Positions 23,497 to 31,822 of a DNA stretch of 48,947 nt are shown one piece after another (the stretch's first letter is position 1; every line of letters starts with the position of its first letter). The notes beneath the pieces are model-generated. The model was not told the DNA's origin. It searched no databases and saw only the letters and a program-made list of their open reading frames with translations. The translations under genes were made by a program, and so were the position numbers. Source of the DNA: Sulfuricurvum sp. (GTDB lineage: Bacteria > Campylobacterota > Campylobacteria > Campylobacterales > Sulfurimonadaceae). The stretch covers positions 1 through 48,947 of the forward strand of contig QKCD01000132.1 in assembly GCA_003245815.1 (NCBI GenBank), given 5' to 3'.

Positions 23497-24159
23497 TCAG
23501 TGCAGGATGTACCCCTCGCGCGGAAGGGTACCGAAAGAGAGGTCGGGGAGTTTCGCCCGCAGACGGTGAAAGAGTTGCCGCCTCGTACCGGCGTCGACGC
23601 CGTACTCCTGCCAAACCGCGGCATCGATCTCATCATAGGAGACGACCGAACCGCGGTTACTGTAGAGCAGTGCGAAGAGGAGCGCTTCTTTCGCCGTCAG
23701 CACAACCTCCTGGCCATGCCGTTCAAGACGCTTCTCCCGCCGGAAATAGCAGTACCCCGCCCCGATATCCACCGCTTCCCTGACCGCGTTCTTGTTCTTC
23801 ATCACGGCCAGCTGCAGCAGCGCTTCAAGCTGCTCGGGGGAAAAGGGCTTGACCAGGTAGCCGATATACTCCGTCCCGGAAGCAGCCCGCAGCGTCGCAG
23901 GGTCGCTGTAGGAGCTGACGAAGATCGTCACCGTCTTGTAGAGGCGCTGCAGGATGCCGGCGACCTCGGTACCGTCCATATCCCCCCGGATATGGATGTC
24001 GGCGATGACGATATCGATGGGGTGGGCCGACGCCAGGGCGGATGCCCCGGCAAAATCGGCTGCGCGGTACGTAGCGAAGTCGCCCGCACCCTCGACGATC
24101 ATGCGGATGTCGGCGGCGATGACCGGGTCGTCTTCGAGAATTAGAACATTGTTTTTCAC
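23497..24159 (-). CDS. response regulator, receiver plus winged-helix domain
   Basis: The 220-residue protein has a receiver domain (1-120) with the acidic pocket EDD (10-12 region), phospho-acceptor Asp54 (IVIADIHIRG), a Ser/Thr switch in VSSYSD and Lys104 (LVKPFS). A C-terminal DNA-binding winged helix of the OmpR type follows (VVLTAKEALLFALLYSNRGS, then VDAGTRRQLFHRLRAKL and a closing REGYILH). The start is a GTG at 24159 with AAGG 8 bases upstream. A TATAAT about 70 bases upstream gives it its own promoter. It ends 10 bases from the end of the DISM kinase gene on the other strand, the natural partner. Pairing a HisKA_2 kinase with an OmpR-type output is not the most common combination. 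Confidence 0.92.
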   Translation of the reverse strand: MKNNVLILEDDPVIAADIRMIVEGAGDFATYRAADFAGASALASAHPIDIVIADIHIRGDMDGTEVAGILQRLYKTVTIFVSSYSDPATLRAASGTEYIGYLVKPFSPEQLEALLQLAVMKNKNAVREAVDIGAGYCYFRREKRLERHGQEVVLTAKEALLFALLYSNRGSVVSYDEIDAAVWQEYGVDAGTRRQLFHRLRAKLPDLSFGTLPREGYILH

Positions 24160-24226
24160 GGACTACCTTGCTGCTTGGAACGGAAACTGCCCGCCGTTTG
24201 GAACGGACCCGTGTTCAAGTCTCTCT

Positions 24227-24232
24227 ATTATA
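24227..24232 (-). promoter_or_regulatory. -10 box TATAAT for the response regulator
   Basis: Perfect TATAAT on the minus strand in the gap after tsf, about 68 bases before the GTG start at 24159. Confidence 0.5.
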
Positions 24233-24313
24233 GCTCGTTGTATAAAAGCGGTAAAGGGGAAACCCGCGCAAACCGCCAGGGGTGCACGGGATATCGATAG
24301 AAGGGTGACGGCC

Positions 24314-25378
24314 TTAAGCCATCTGTGCGGCAACTTCGGCAGCGAAGTCGTCGACTTTTTTCTCGATGCCTTCACCCACTTCGTAGCGGATGAATTCAAC
24401 GATCTCGGCAGTACCGCCGTGGGCTTTCGCTTCGTCGGCGATCGCCTGGGCAACAGTTTTGCTGTCGTCCATAACGTAGTTCTGCTCGAGCAGTGCCTGC
24501 TCTTTGTCAAGCGTCGTGTTGTCGGCAACGAAGCGGTCGAGTTTACCCGGAACGATTTTGTCCCAGATCTTCTCGGGCTTGCCTTCGGCTTTGAGTTCCG
24601 CTTTGATCGCCTCTTCGGCAGCAGCCATAACCTCAGCATTCAGCTGGATACGGCTGATGAACTGCGGAACGTTTTTGAGCGGTTTGCCGAGGCGCGCCAG
24701 CTCTTCGTTCTCGTTCTTGATCGCTTCGATGCGTCCCTGAGTCTCTTCTTCGACAAATTTCGGATCGAATTCGTCTGCGGAGAGCACGGTCGGCTTCATT
24801 GCCGCCGCGTGCATCGCGATGTTTTTCAGGGTCGGAGCGATCAGCTCAGCCGTCTTTTCACTGTCACACTGAGCAGCGACGAGTACGCCGACACGTCCGT
24901 TGGAGTGGATGTAGCCGTTGACCGCACCGTTTTCTTTCGCGTTGAGCGTTACAAAGCGGCGAACTTCGATCTTCTCGCCGATACGCGCTACGGACTGTGT
25001 GAAGTACTCGGAGAAAGTACCCGTTTCGTAAGCCGTCTCGTTAAGCTGGTTGATTTCGCTGACACCCGTTGTGAAGATGTGGGCAACTGTGTCGCCGACA
25101 AGCTTCTGGAAGCCGTCGTTTTTCGCGACGAAGTCCGTTTCGGAGTTGATTTCGACGATAGAAGCCGAAGTAAACGTATCGGCAACTTTCAGGCCGAGGG
25201 CACCCTCTGCAGCAACGCGGTCCGCTTTTTTCGCCGCTTGGGCGATACCGCGGTCACGCAGCCACTCCATCGCTTTGTCGAAGTCGCCGTCAGTCTCTGT
25301 CAGGGCCTTCTTACAGTCCATCATCGGCGCATCGGTCGCCTGGCGGAGTTTTTTTACGTCTGCTGCTGATACTGCCAT
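24314..25378 (-). CDS. tsf: elongation factor Ts
   Basis: A 354-residue EF-Ts, the nucleotide exchange factor of EF-Tu. It has the N-terminal UBA-like motif ([21 protein letters not shown]), the exchange signature [13 protein letters not shown] and two core subdomains. The C-terminal part carries the coiled segment [20 protein letters not shown]. At 354 residues it is longer than the E. coli protein, as is usual in this phylum. The start ATG has GGAAGAG upstream and comes 2 bases after the rpsB stop, so both are translated from one message. Codons here are less GC-rich than in the flanking accessory genes, as expected for a highly expressed gene. Confidence 0.98.
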   Translation of the reverse strand: MAVSAADVKKLRQATDAPMMDCKKALTETDGDFDKAMEWLRDRGIAQAAKKADRVAAEGALGLKVADTFTSASIVEINSETDFVAKNDGFQKLVGDTVAHIFTTGVSEINQLNETAYETGTFSEYFTQSVARIGEKIEVRRFVTLNAKENGAVNGYIHSNGRVGVLVAAQCDSEKTAELIAPTLKNIAMHAAAMKPTVLSADEFDPKFVEEETQGRIEAIKNENEELARLGKPLKNVPQFISRIQLNAEVMAAAEEAIKAELKAEGKPEKIWDKIVPGKLDRFVADNTTLDKEQALLEQNYVMDDSKTVAQAIADEAKAHGGTAEIVEFIRYEVGEGIEKKVDDFAAEVAAQMA

Positions 25379-25380
25379 GA

Positions 25381-26145
25381 TTACTCTTCCTCTGTCGTTT
25401 CTTCTGCTGCTTCTACAACTTCTTCCGCTGCAACTTCTTCTTCAACCGCTTCTTCCGCGTTGTCGGCGTTCAGCGCTTTACCTTCGTTGATCGCTTCAGC
25501 CATCTCTTTACAGAACAGCTGAATAGAGCGGATCGCGTCGTCGTTGCCCGGGATCGGGAAGTCGATGACGTCCGGGTCACAGTTCGTGTCCAGCGGTGCG
25601 ACAACGGGAATACCGAGGTTGCGAGCTTCCTGGATCGCGATGTGCTCTTTGACGGCGTCGATGACGAACATCATGTCCGGCAGTCTTTTCATGTTGCGGA
25701 TACCGCCGAGGTACGCTTCAAGCTTCTCTTTCTGGCGGTTCATCATCAGGGCTTCTTTTTTCGTCAGAAGCGCCATCTGGCCGCTCTCTTGCATCTCTTC
25801 GATGATGTCGAGTTTACGGATCGATTTCTGGATCGTTGCGAAGTTGGTCAGCATGCCGCCGAGCCAGCGGTTGTCAACGTACGGCATACCACAGGATTCC
25901 GCCGCTTCGCGGATTGCGTTGCGTGCCTGTTTCTTCGTACCGACGAAGAGTACTGTTTTACCTTCTGCAGCCGCGTCTACTACGATCTGGTACGTGTTGC
26001 GGAAGTAGCGAAGCGTCTTCTGCAGGTCGATGATGTAGATGTTTTTGCGGACACCGAAGATGTATTTTTTCATTTTCGGGTTCCAGCGGCGTGTTTGGTG
26101 ACCGAAGTGTACACCACACTCCAGCAGGTCTTTCATAGTTACCAT
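25381..26145 (-). CDS. rpsB: 30S ribosomal protein S2
   Basis: The 254-residue protein matches ribosomal protein S2 throughout: [21 protein letters not shown] at the start, [37 protein letters not shown], and [29 protein letters not shown]. The C-terminal 40 residues are a Glu/Ala-rich acidic tail. The ATG at 26145 has AAGGA 7 bases upstream. The leader contains a stable hairpin just before the ribosome binding site. tsf follows directly. Confidence 0.98.
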   Translation of the reverse strand: MVTMKDLLECGVHFGHQTRRWNPKMKKYIFGVRKNIYIIDLQKTLRYFRNTYQIVVDAAAEGKTVLFVGTKKQARNAIREAAESCGMPYVDNRWLGGMLTNFATIQKSIRKLDIIEEMQESGQMALLTKKEALMMNRQKEKLEAYLGGIRNMKRLPDMMFVIDAVKEHIAIQEARNLGIPVVAPLDTNCDPDVIDFPIPGNDDAIRSIQLFCKEMAEAINEGKALNADNAEEAVEEEVAAEEVVEAAEETTEEE

Positions 26146-26159
26146 GAATGTTCCTTTGA

Positions 26160-26176
26160 CAGGGCCTGATGCCCTG
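26160..26176 (-). promoter_or_regulatory. leader hairpin of rpsB
   Basis: CAGGGC and GCCCTG form a perfect 6-base-pair stem with a 5-base loop, ending 14 bases before the rpsB start codon and directly before its ribosome binding site. A second short stem (CGGT/ACCG around ACTGCAGT) lies about 20-35 bases further upstream. Leaders of rpsB are autoregulated in some bacteria; here it is only a possibility. The rest of the 247-base gap to bcp shows no gene. Confidence 0.45.
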
Positions 26177-26392
26177 GATTTTGATTGACCGGTTAACTGC
26201 AGTACCGCCGGCAGCGTTGCCTATTTTTTCAGGCAGGCTGCACCGGTTTTTGGCGTGGCACTTGATGAATTTTGACTATCGGAGCAGCGCTGGTGCGCCG
26301 ATTACAGATAGAAAATCGCGGAATGATACTGAATTTTCGCTTAAGTTTAGCTGTGTTTAAGGAGGGGATCAGAGGGGGTTTCGGAACGGCGC

Positions 26393-26860
26393 TCAGGCGC
26401 GCAGCTCCGCGAGTTTGGCCCGGACGGCTTCGACGTGCCCCTTGACCCGGACCTTCGTCCAGGAGGCCGCCACCGTGCCGTCGGGATCAATGATGTAGGT
26501 CGAACGGACGATTCCCATGTATTCTTTGCCGTAATTCTTCTTGAGCTGCCAAACGCCGAACTCCTGCATCATCTCCGTACTCTCGTCGCAGAGCAGCGTG
26601 ATCGCGAGGTTCTGCTTCGCAATGAAATTGCGGTGGCGCTGGGCGGAGTCGGCGCTGACGCCGAGGATCACCGCGCCGAGCCCGTCAAAATCGGGCATCG
26701 CCTCGGTAAACTCGCACGCTTCGGTCGTACAGCCGGGCGTGCTATCCTTGGGGTAGAAGTAGAGGACGATCCACTTGCCGCGCAGGTCGCGCGAGCAGAT
26801 CTCGACCTCATCCTGGTTGGGCAGACAGAAGTCCGGGGCCTGTTGTCCGATTTCAATCAT
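26393..26860 (-). CDS. bcp: thioredoxin-dependent peroxiredoxin Bcp
   Basis: The 155-residue protein is a Bcp/PrxQ peroxiredoxin. It starts IEIGQQAPDFCLPNQDEVEI and has the active site YFYPKDSTPGCTTEACEF, with peroxidatic and resolving cysteines five apart, and a C-terminal YIIDPDGTVAASW. It reduces hydrogen and organic peroxides using thioredoxin, and the thioredoxin genes are further along the window. The ATG has AAGGAG 7 bases upstream. It follows the DUF523 gene by 2 bases and is the last gene of a three-gene unit with the aldehyde dehydrogenase. Confidence 0.97.
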   Translation of the reverse strand: MIEIGQQAPDFCLPNQDEVEICSRDLRGKWIVLYFYPKDSTPGCTTEACEFTEAMPDFDGLGAVILGVSADSAQRHRNFIAKQNLAITLLCDESTEMMQEFGVWQLKKNYGKEYMGIVRSTYIIDPDGTVAASWTKVRVKGHVEAVRAKLAELRA

Positions 26861-26862
26861 AG

Positions 26863-27312
26863 TTATGCTCCTTCTGGTTCAAATGGTGTTTCATCGCTGA
26901 TCGCGATCTCGGGAAACGCGTCTCGCAGCATCTGCGCCGCGATGCCGTCGCCGAAGCCGAGCAGTTCCCTGCCCGGGCCGAGTATCGGGGTGCTCCCCAG
27001 CCCGCAGCTGGGGGACTTGGATTTCAGCACGATCGCCTCCAGGTCGGGGTGGGCCGCGATCAGCTTTCGGGTCTGGGTTTCGAGCAGCGCCGTCACGTCG
27101 CGGCCGCTCTCGTCTGTGATGACCCGGAGCCTCTCCGCCGTCTTGATGACCGAGATCCGTTCCCGCGGCGTCCCCAGCACGGGGGCTTCGGGGCAGAAGG
27201 GGATGATCTGCGCGCCCGCGAAGGCCGCGGCAACGCCGGGGACGCACTTCGTCTCCCCGTCGTAGCGGCAACGCTCCCCCAGCAGGCAAGCACTGACGGC
27301 GACTTTTTTCAC
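26863..27312 (-). CDS. DUF523 protein
   Basis: A 149-residue protein with the conserved DUF523 elements: KVAVSACLLGERCRYDG at the start, IIPFCPEAPVLGTPRERI, and VLKSKSPSCGLG. The conserved cysteines in these three motifs suggest metal or iron-sulfur binding, but the function is not known. The start is a GTG at 27312 that overlaps the stop codon of the aldehyde dehydrogenase gene. The bcp gene begins 2 bases after its stop, so its role may be tied to redox or aldehyde stress. Confidence 0.9.
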   Translation of the reverse strand: MKKVAVSACLLGERCRYDGETKCVPGVAAAFAGAQIIPFCPEAPVLGTPRERISVIKTAERLRVITDESGRDVTALLETQTRKLIAAHPDLEAIVLKSKSPSCGLGSTPILGPGRELLGFGDGIAAQMLRDAFPEIAISDETPFEPEGA

Positions 27313-28727
27313 AGGATTACGACGGATTTGATCTCCGTCATCTCCTCGATGGCGTAGCGCGGCCCTTCCCGTCCGACCCCGCTGAGCTTCACCCCGCCGT
27401 AGGGCTGGATGTCGAACCGCAGGGTCGGCATGTCGTTGATCACGATCCCTCCCGCCTCGAGCTCGTCGATGGCCCGCTGCGCCAGCTTCAGGTCGTTGGT
27501 GAAGAGGGAGAACTGCAACCCGTAGGGGGAGTGGTTCATCCGCGGCAGCGCGTCGTCGAAACCGTCGACCTTCACTAGGCTGACGATCGGCGCGAAGACC
27601 TCCTCGCAGACGATCGCCATCTCCTCGGTCACGTCCGCCATGACGCAGGGGTAGAACATCGTCCCATCGCGGCGGGGTTCAGTCATCGCCCGCGCCCCTT
27701 CGGCGATCGCGCTTTCGACCCAGTGCATCGCCCGTTCCGCCGACTCCTCGTTGATCAGCGGCCCCATGAACGTCTGTTCATCATAGGGGGAACCGACGAC
27801 GAGGCCGCGAGTCTCCGCCGCCAGTTTCCCGGCGAAGGATTCGTAGACCTCGGCGTCGACGTAGATCCGCTGCAGCGAGATGCAGACCTGACCGGAGTTG
27901 ACGAAGGCCCCCAGAGCGCAGCGGTTGGCCGCCAGGTCCAGATCGGCGCTTTTGTCGATGTAGGTCGCCGCGTTGCCGCCGAGTTCGAGGCTCACCTTCT
28001 TGATCCCGGCACTTTTGGTGATGATATTCCCGACGGGGACAGAACCGGTGAAACTGATCACCCGGGGGATATCGCTCGACACCAGCGCACCCCCCACCTC
28101 GGCGTCGCCGTAGACGACGCTGAGGGCGTCTTTGACGGCGTAGTCGCTTTCGACGAAGAGCTTCGCGAAGCGGTAGGCCGTCAGGGGCGCCTCGGGGGTG
28201 GGCTTGAGCACGACGGCGTTGCCGGCGACGAGGGCCGGGGCCAGCTTGTGGGCGACGAGGTTGAGCGGGAAGTTGAAGGGGGTGATCGCCGCGACGACCC
28301 CCACCGGCTCCCGGCGGAAGAAGGCTGTCGCCTTGCGCCCGCTGGGCATGGCGTCGGTGTTGATCGTCTCACCGTGCATCGTGCGCATCGTCTCCGCCGC
28401 GAGGGTCACCGTCTCGATGCAGCGCTCCACCTCGACTCGGGCGAAGGCGATCGGCTTACCCACCTCGTCGGTGATCGTCCGGGCGAGTTCCTCTTTCGTC
28501 TCACGCAGGCGCCGGGCGACGTCGAGCATCCAGGCGCAGCGCTGCGCCAGGGTCGACTTCCGCGCCGTAACGGCGGCACTTTTGGCGATCTCCAACGCTT
28601 TTTTGACATCCGCCGCGCTGCAGACCGGGGCGCGGCTCACCACCTCGCCGCTGTAGGGGCTGTGCCGTTCGCTCCAGACACCGGTCTCCGCTTCGAGGGA
28701 TCCGAAATATACCTTTGCATGCGTCAT
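27309..28727 (-). CDS. NAD(P)-dependent aldehyde dehydrogenase
   Basis: The 472-residue enzyme has the catalytic Cys in NSGQVCISLQRIY, the general-base Glu in SLELGGNAATY, the NAD site ITPFNFPLNLV and the FTGSVPVGN loop. The sequence ISLQRIYV and a short C-terminus resemble lactaldehyde or glyceraldehyde-3-phosphate (non-phosphorylating) dehydrogenases, but the substrate cannot be fixed. It heads a unit with DUF523 and bcp; the genes overlap or nearly touch. The ATG at 28727 has AAAGGAGG 5 bases upstream, the strongest ribosome binding site in the window. It also has a perfect TATAAT and a 14-base palindrome overlapping the promoter spacer, so expression is probably regulated. Confidence 0.94.
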   Translation of the reverse strand: MTHAKVYFGSLEAETGVWSERHSPYSGEVVSRAPVCSAADVKKALEIAKSAAVTARKSTLAQRCAWMLDVARRLRETKEELARTITDEVGKPIAFARVEVERCIETVTLAAETMRTMHGETINTDAMPSGRKATAFFRREPVGVVAAITPFNFPLNLVAHKLAPALVAGNAVVLKPTPEAPLTAYRFAKLFVESDYAVKDALSVVYGDAEVGGALVSSDIPRVISFTGSVPVGNIITKSAGIKKVSLELGGNAATYIDKSADLDLAANRCALGAFVNSGQVCISLQRIYVDAEVYESFAGKLAAETRGLVVGSPYDEQTFMGPLINEESAERAMHWVESAIAEGARAMTEPRRDGTMFYPCVMADVTEEMAIVCEEVFAPIVSLVKVDGFDDALPRMNHSPYGLQFSLFTNDLKLAQRAIDELEAGGIVINDMPTLRFDIQPYGGVKLSGVGREGPRYAIEEMTEIKSVVIL

Positions 28728-28747
28728 GACGCCTCCTTTAACGCCAA

Positions 28748-28753
28748 ATTATA
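28748..28753 (-). promoter_or_regulatory. -10 box TATAAT for the aldehyde dehydrogenase operon
   Basis: Perfect TATAAT on the minus strand, about 20 bases before the ATG at 28727. The AAAGGAGG site lies between. Confidence 0.6.
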
Positions 28754-28754
28754 C

Positions 28755-28768
28755 TGGAAAATTTTCCA
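28755..28768. promoter_or_regulatory. palindromic operator-like site TGGAAAATTTTCCA
   Basis: Perfect 14-base palindrome one base upstream of the -10 box, within the promoter spacer. A half-site TGGAAAAT recurs at 28789-28796. A repressor bound here would block RNA polymerase. The regulator is not identified. Confidence 0.55.
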
Positions 28769-28881
28769 ACGCGCCTTAGGCCTTCATGTGGAAAATCTAC
28801 CCGCTTACGGCCTCGCTCTGCGCAATCGGCCGGGGCTTCAAAAACTTTTTACCGTCGGCACCCTAAAATAAGCCGAACTGT

Positions 28882-28887
28882 TACAAT
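28882..28887 (+). promoter_or_regulatory. -10-like box TACAAT for the globin gene
   Basis: TACAAT 18 bases before the ATG at 28906, with a short leader that carries AAGG as ribosome binding site. Confidence 0.4.
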
Positions 28888-28905
28888 ATATTAAGGTTGA
28901 GCACT

Positions 28906-29349
28906 ATGAATCTGAAAATCACCGACGGGCAGCTCGGCGTCCGTCCCCCCGTTACGAAGCCCCACCCAGGTTTTTTCCTGCAGGTGGGGGAAGCGCGTTT
29001 CCGCAAACTCGTGGATGACCACTATGAACTGATCCGCAACAGCGACATCGCCTTCATGTTCCCCATCCACGACGAGGAGGAGTTCAACGCCGCCAAGAAA
29101 CACGCGGCGGACTTTTTGATCCAGATCTGCGGCGGACCGGACTACTTCAACCAGACCCGCGGCGAACCGCGCATGGTCGGCCGCCACGCTCCCTTCCGTA
29201 TCGACGAGCATGCACGCCGCCGCTGGCTGGAGTTCTACGCCCAGCTGCTCCCGCCCCTGGTCGGCGAAGGCATCGACGAAGCCTACATCCAGTCCTTCTG
29301 GGACTACCTGGATGTCTTTTCAATCTGGATGATCAACACGCCATCCTGA
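28906..29349 (+). CDS. truncated hemoglobin, group II-like
   Basis: A 147-residue globin with the truncated-hemoglobin pattern. The core block is ICGGPDYFNQTRGEPRM, then VGRHAPFRIDEHARRRWLEFY, with the proximal His in GRHAPF and a Trp at the G8 position. A Tyr in the B-helix region (VDDHYELI) could contact the ligand. These are closer to group II (trHbO) than group III proteins. Such globins bind oxygen or NO and act in stress or respiration. The ATG at 28906 has AAGG 9 bases upstream; a TTG 3 codons earlier is also open. The gene stands alone, divergent from the aldehyde dehydrogenase unit, and is followed by hairpins. Confidence 0.9.
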   Translation: MNLKITDGQLGVRPPVTKPHPGFFLQVGEARFRKLVDDHYELIRNSDIAFMFPIHDEEEFNAAKKHAADFLIQICGGPDYFNQTRGEPRMVGRHAPFRIDEHARRRWLEFYAQLLPPLVGEGIDEAYIQSFWDYLDVFSIWMINTPS

Positions 29350-29402
29350 AAAAACATCCACGGGACTCCGGCGTCGCTCCTTCGGAGACCGCCTCTGGTT
29401 AC

Positions 29403-29444
29403 GAGCCTGAAAACGACAGGCAGTTGTCGTTTTCCCAACGGCTC
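29403..29444. terminator. two-part hairpin downstream of the globin gene
   Basis: An inner stem AAAACGACA/TGTCGTTTT (29410-29433) with a 6-base loop is enclosed by GAGCC/GGCTC. The 3' arm ends in four T on both strands. It may end globin transcription, although it lies 54 bases after the stop. Confidence 0.5.
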
Positions 29445-29486
29445 TCATCGGGATGATCAACACCTCCTCGTAGCCCGACCCTGCAT

Positions 29487-29506
29487 GCCCCGCCCCTTCG
29501 CGGGGC
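29487..29506. repeat. GC-rich hairpin between globin and ilvE
   Basis: GCCCCGC/GCGGGGC stem of 7 base pairs with a 6-base loop. Together with the hairpin at 29403-29444 and the repeated GGATGATCAACAC it fills the 272-base gap before ilvE; no supported gene lies there. Confidence 0.5.
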
Positions 29507-29569
29507 GCTGCTCCCAAAACTCCGTCTCCCGAACATCACCATCTCAAATTGAATTTATAACAGATGCGA

Positions 29570-29575
29570 TAGAAT
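29570..29575 (+). promoter_or_regulatory. -10-like box TAGAAT for ilvE
   Basis: TAGAAT about 47 bases before the ilvE ATG, with TTGAAT at 29549-29554 as a possible, rather close -35 element. Confidence 0.4.
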
Positions 29576-29621
29576 ATCCCAATTTTTTATCGGACACCCG
29601 AGACCATCTGGAGAATGCTCA

Positions 29622-30539
29622 ATGAACGAAGCCAAATACATCTGGAAAAACGGCGAATTCCTCCCGTGGAAAGAGGCGACGACCCACGTCCTCGCCCACT
29701 CCCTCCACTACGGTAACGCCGCCATCGAAGGCACCAAAGCCTACAAAACGGAGAAGGGCTACGCCATCTTCCGCCTCAATGACCACACGAAGCGCCTGCT
29801 CGAATCGGCGAAGATGACCCTGATCAACGTCCCCTACACCGTCGAGGAGCTCAACGCGGCACAGCTCGAACTGCTGCGCAAGAACGAATTCAGCGGCGGC
29901 AACGTCTACATCCGTCCCATCGTCTACCTCGGCTACGGCGTTATGGGCCTCTACCACAAGGACGCCCCGGTCGATACCGTCCTGGCGGCATGGGAGTGGG
30001 GCGCCTACCTCGGCGAAGAGGGTCTCCAGCGCGGTATCCGCCTGAAGATCGCCTCCATGACGCGCCCCTCCAACCGCTCCAACATGGGCAAAGCGAAAGC
30101 GAGCGCCAACTACCTGAACTCCCAGATGGCAAAATACGAAGCGGTCGAGTGCGGCTACGACGAAGCGCTCCTGCTCGACGACGAGGGGTATGTCGCCGAA
30201 GCGAGCGGCGCGTGCTTCTTCCTCGTGCATAACGGCCGGCTGATCACGCCGCCGAATGACAACAGTCTCAACTCCATCACCCAGAGAACGACGATCGAGA
30301 TCGCCGAAAAACTGGGGATCGCCGTCGAGCGCCGCCGCATCAGCCGCGAAGAGATCTACGTCGCCGACGAGGCCTTCCTCACCGGTACCGCCGCGGAGAT
30401 CACGCCGGTGCGCGAAGTCGACGCCCGGATCCTCGGCAAGGGCTGTCGCGGTCCGATCACGGAGAAGATCCAGAGCGCCTACTTCGACGTCGTCCAGGGA
30501 CGCGACCCCGACTTCGAACACTACCTCACCTACATCTGA
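29622..30539 (+). CDS. ilvE: branched-chain amino acid aminotransferase
   Basis: This 305-residue PLP enzyme of fold type IV catalyses the last step of valine, leucine and isoleucine synthesis. It shows the family segments VLAHSLHYGNAAIEGTKAY, GNVYIRPIVYLGYG, the PLP-Lys region NMGKAKASANYLNS, EALLLDDEGYVAEASGAC and the end block FLTGTAAEITPV. GGAG lies 9 bases before the ATG. The next gene encodes an SPFH protein; I recall the same pair in C. jejuni. A T-tailed hairpin directly after the stop ends transcription. Confidence 0.97.
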   Translation: MNEAKYIWKNGEFLPWKEATTHVLAHSLHYGNAAIEGTKAYKTEKGYAIFRLNDHTKRLLESAKMTLINVPYTVEELNAAQLELLRKNEFSGGNVYIRPIVYLGYGVMGLYHKDAPVDTVLAAWEWGAYLGEEGLQRGIRLKIASMTRPSNRSNMGKAKASANYLNSQMAKYEAVECGYDEALLLDDEGYVAEASGACFFLVHNGRLITPPNDNSLNSITQRTTIEIAEKLGIAVERRRISREEIYVADEAFLTGTAAEITPVREVDARILGKGCRGPITEKIQSAYFDVVQGRDPDFEHYLTYI

Positions 30540-30542
30540 GAA

Positions 30543-30571
30543 GGGCGTGCGCCGACGGCGCCCCCTTTTTT
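30543..30571 (+). terminator. intrinsic terminator after ilvE
   Basis: GCGCC/GGCGC stem flanked by GGG and CCCC, followed by six T, starting 3 bases after the ilvE stop codon. Confidence 0.75.
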
Positions 30572-30585
30572 CCCACCCCGAAACT

Positions 30586-30627
30586 CCGGCTGGAGCGAGC
30601 TTTTTTCCGAAAGTTCGCTCCAACCGG
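30586..30627. repeat. hairpin between ilvE terminator and the SPFH gene
   Basis: TGGAGCGA/TCGCTCCA, extended across a C-A mismatch by CCGG/CCGG to a stem of 12 pairs, with a 16-base loop containing six T. Function unknown; it lies about 100 bases upstream of the SPFH start. Confidence 0.5.
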
Positions 30628-30730
30628 CCCGTCCGGTCGCTTAGGACTCCGTGCTAGGCGGGGCGTGTCAGAAAAACCGATGCAAACATTTGAGACAATG
30701 CAGCGCATATTCAAGTAAGAGGAAGAGACT

Positions 30731-31822
30731 ATGGCAAGTGATATGAACGACTACTTCAAGAAGAAAAGCGGCGGCTCCGGCGGCAGCGGCGGGGGAAGCG
30801 GTGGGGGCGGATTCACGCCCCGGGCCCCGCGCCCGCCGAAATTCGACCTCAACATGGGTGGCGGCAAGGCGGCCATCTTCTACTTTATCGGGGCCGTAAT
30901 CGTCTTCTTGCTCCTCGCCAAACCCTTCGTGATCATCACCGAGGGGGAGCGCGGTATTCTCGCGACCAACGGTAAGTATGAGCAGCAGGCACTCCTCCCG
31001 GGTCTGCACTTCATCATCCCGGTAATCCAGAAGGTCTACCTCGTCGACACGAAGGTGCGGATTATCAACTACGCCTCCAAGATCGAACGCGCCGCAGCCG
31101 CGGGCGAGGGGATCGACATCAAGCCCGCCGTCACCGTCCTGGATAAGCGCGGCCTCCCCGTCGCCATCGAGCTGACAGTCCAGTACCGCCTCAACGCCCA
31201 GTTCGCGGCCCAGACGATCTCCAACTGGGGCTTCAGCTGGGAGGAGAAGATCATCAACCCCGTCGTGCGTGACGTCGTCCGTAACGTCGTCGGCCAGTAC
31301 GAGGCGGAATCCCTGCCGATCAACCGCAACACGATTGCCAAACAGATCGAAGAGGGGATGCGTGAGAGTATCAAGAGCCTGAAAAATACGCCGGCGGAAC
31401 TGCAGTCGGTACAGCTGCGCGAGATCGTCCTGCCCCAGAAGGTCAAGGAACAGATCGAGCGGGTCCAGCTGGCCAAGCAGGAGGTCCAGCGGGCCGAGCA
31501 GGAGGTCCAGCGGGCGAAACAGGAGGCTCTCAAGCGTGCGGCAGAGGCCCAGGGTCTCGCCGAAGCGGTGAAGATCGAAGCCGAGGGTAAGGCGACGGCG
31601 ATCAAGATCGAAGCCGAGGCCCAGGCTACCGCCAACAAGGTGATTGCGCAAAGCCTCACCGACAAGCTGCTGCAGATGGAACAGATCCAGATCCAGGGCA
31701 AGTTCAACGACGCCCTCAAGGAGAACAAGGACGCGAAGATCTTCCTGACCCCCGGCGGCTCCACTCCCAATATCTGGGTGGATATGAAAAATCCGCAGAA
31801 ACAGACGGCCATCTCCAACTAA
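30731..31822 (+). CDS. SPFH/prohibitin-family membrane protein, HflK-like
   Basis: The 363-residue protein has a Gly/Ser-rich N-terminal tail (residues 11-27), one membrane helix (about 46-66), an SPFH domain (about 67-260) and a long coiled coil rich in Ala, Gln and Glu (about 240-310) with repeats of QEVQRA. The Gly-rich tail before the helix recalls HflK. SPFH proteins form large ring-like assemblies in the membrane that control proteases or membrane order. AGAGGAAG precedes the ATG. In C. jejuni a similar protein is encoded beside ilvE. Whether it pairs with FtsH cannot be told here. Confidence 0.92.
   Translation: MASDMNDYFKKKSGGSGGSGGGSGGGGFTPRAPRPPKFDLNMGGGKAAIFYFIGAVIVFLLLAKPFVIITEGERGILATNGKYEQQALLPGLHFIIPVIQKVYLVDTKVRIINYASKIERAAAAGEGIDIKPAVTVLDKRGLPVAIELTVQYRLNAQFAAQTISNWGFSWEEKIINPVVRDVVRNVVGQYEAESLPINRNTIAKQIEEGMRESIKSLKNTPAELQSVQLREIVLPQKVKEQIERVQLAKQEVQRAEQEVQRAKQEALKRAAEAQGLAEAVKIEAEGKATAIKIEAEAQATANKVIAQSLTDKLLQMEQIQIQGKFNDALKENKDAKIFLTPGGSTPNIWVDMKNPQKQTAISN

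Noticed and set aside
26169-26360. 63-codon plus-strand frame between rpsB and bcp
   Set aside because: It overlaps the rpsB leader hairpin, has no ribosome binding site and no family likeness.
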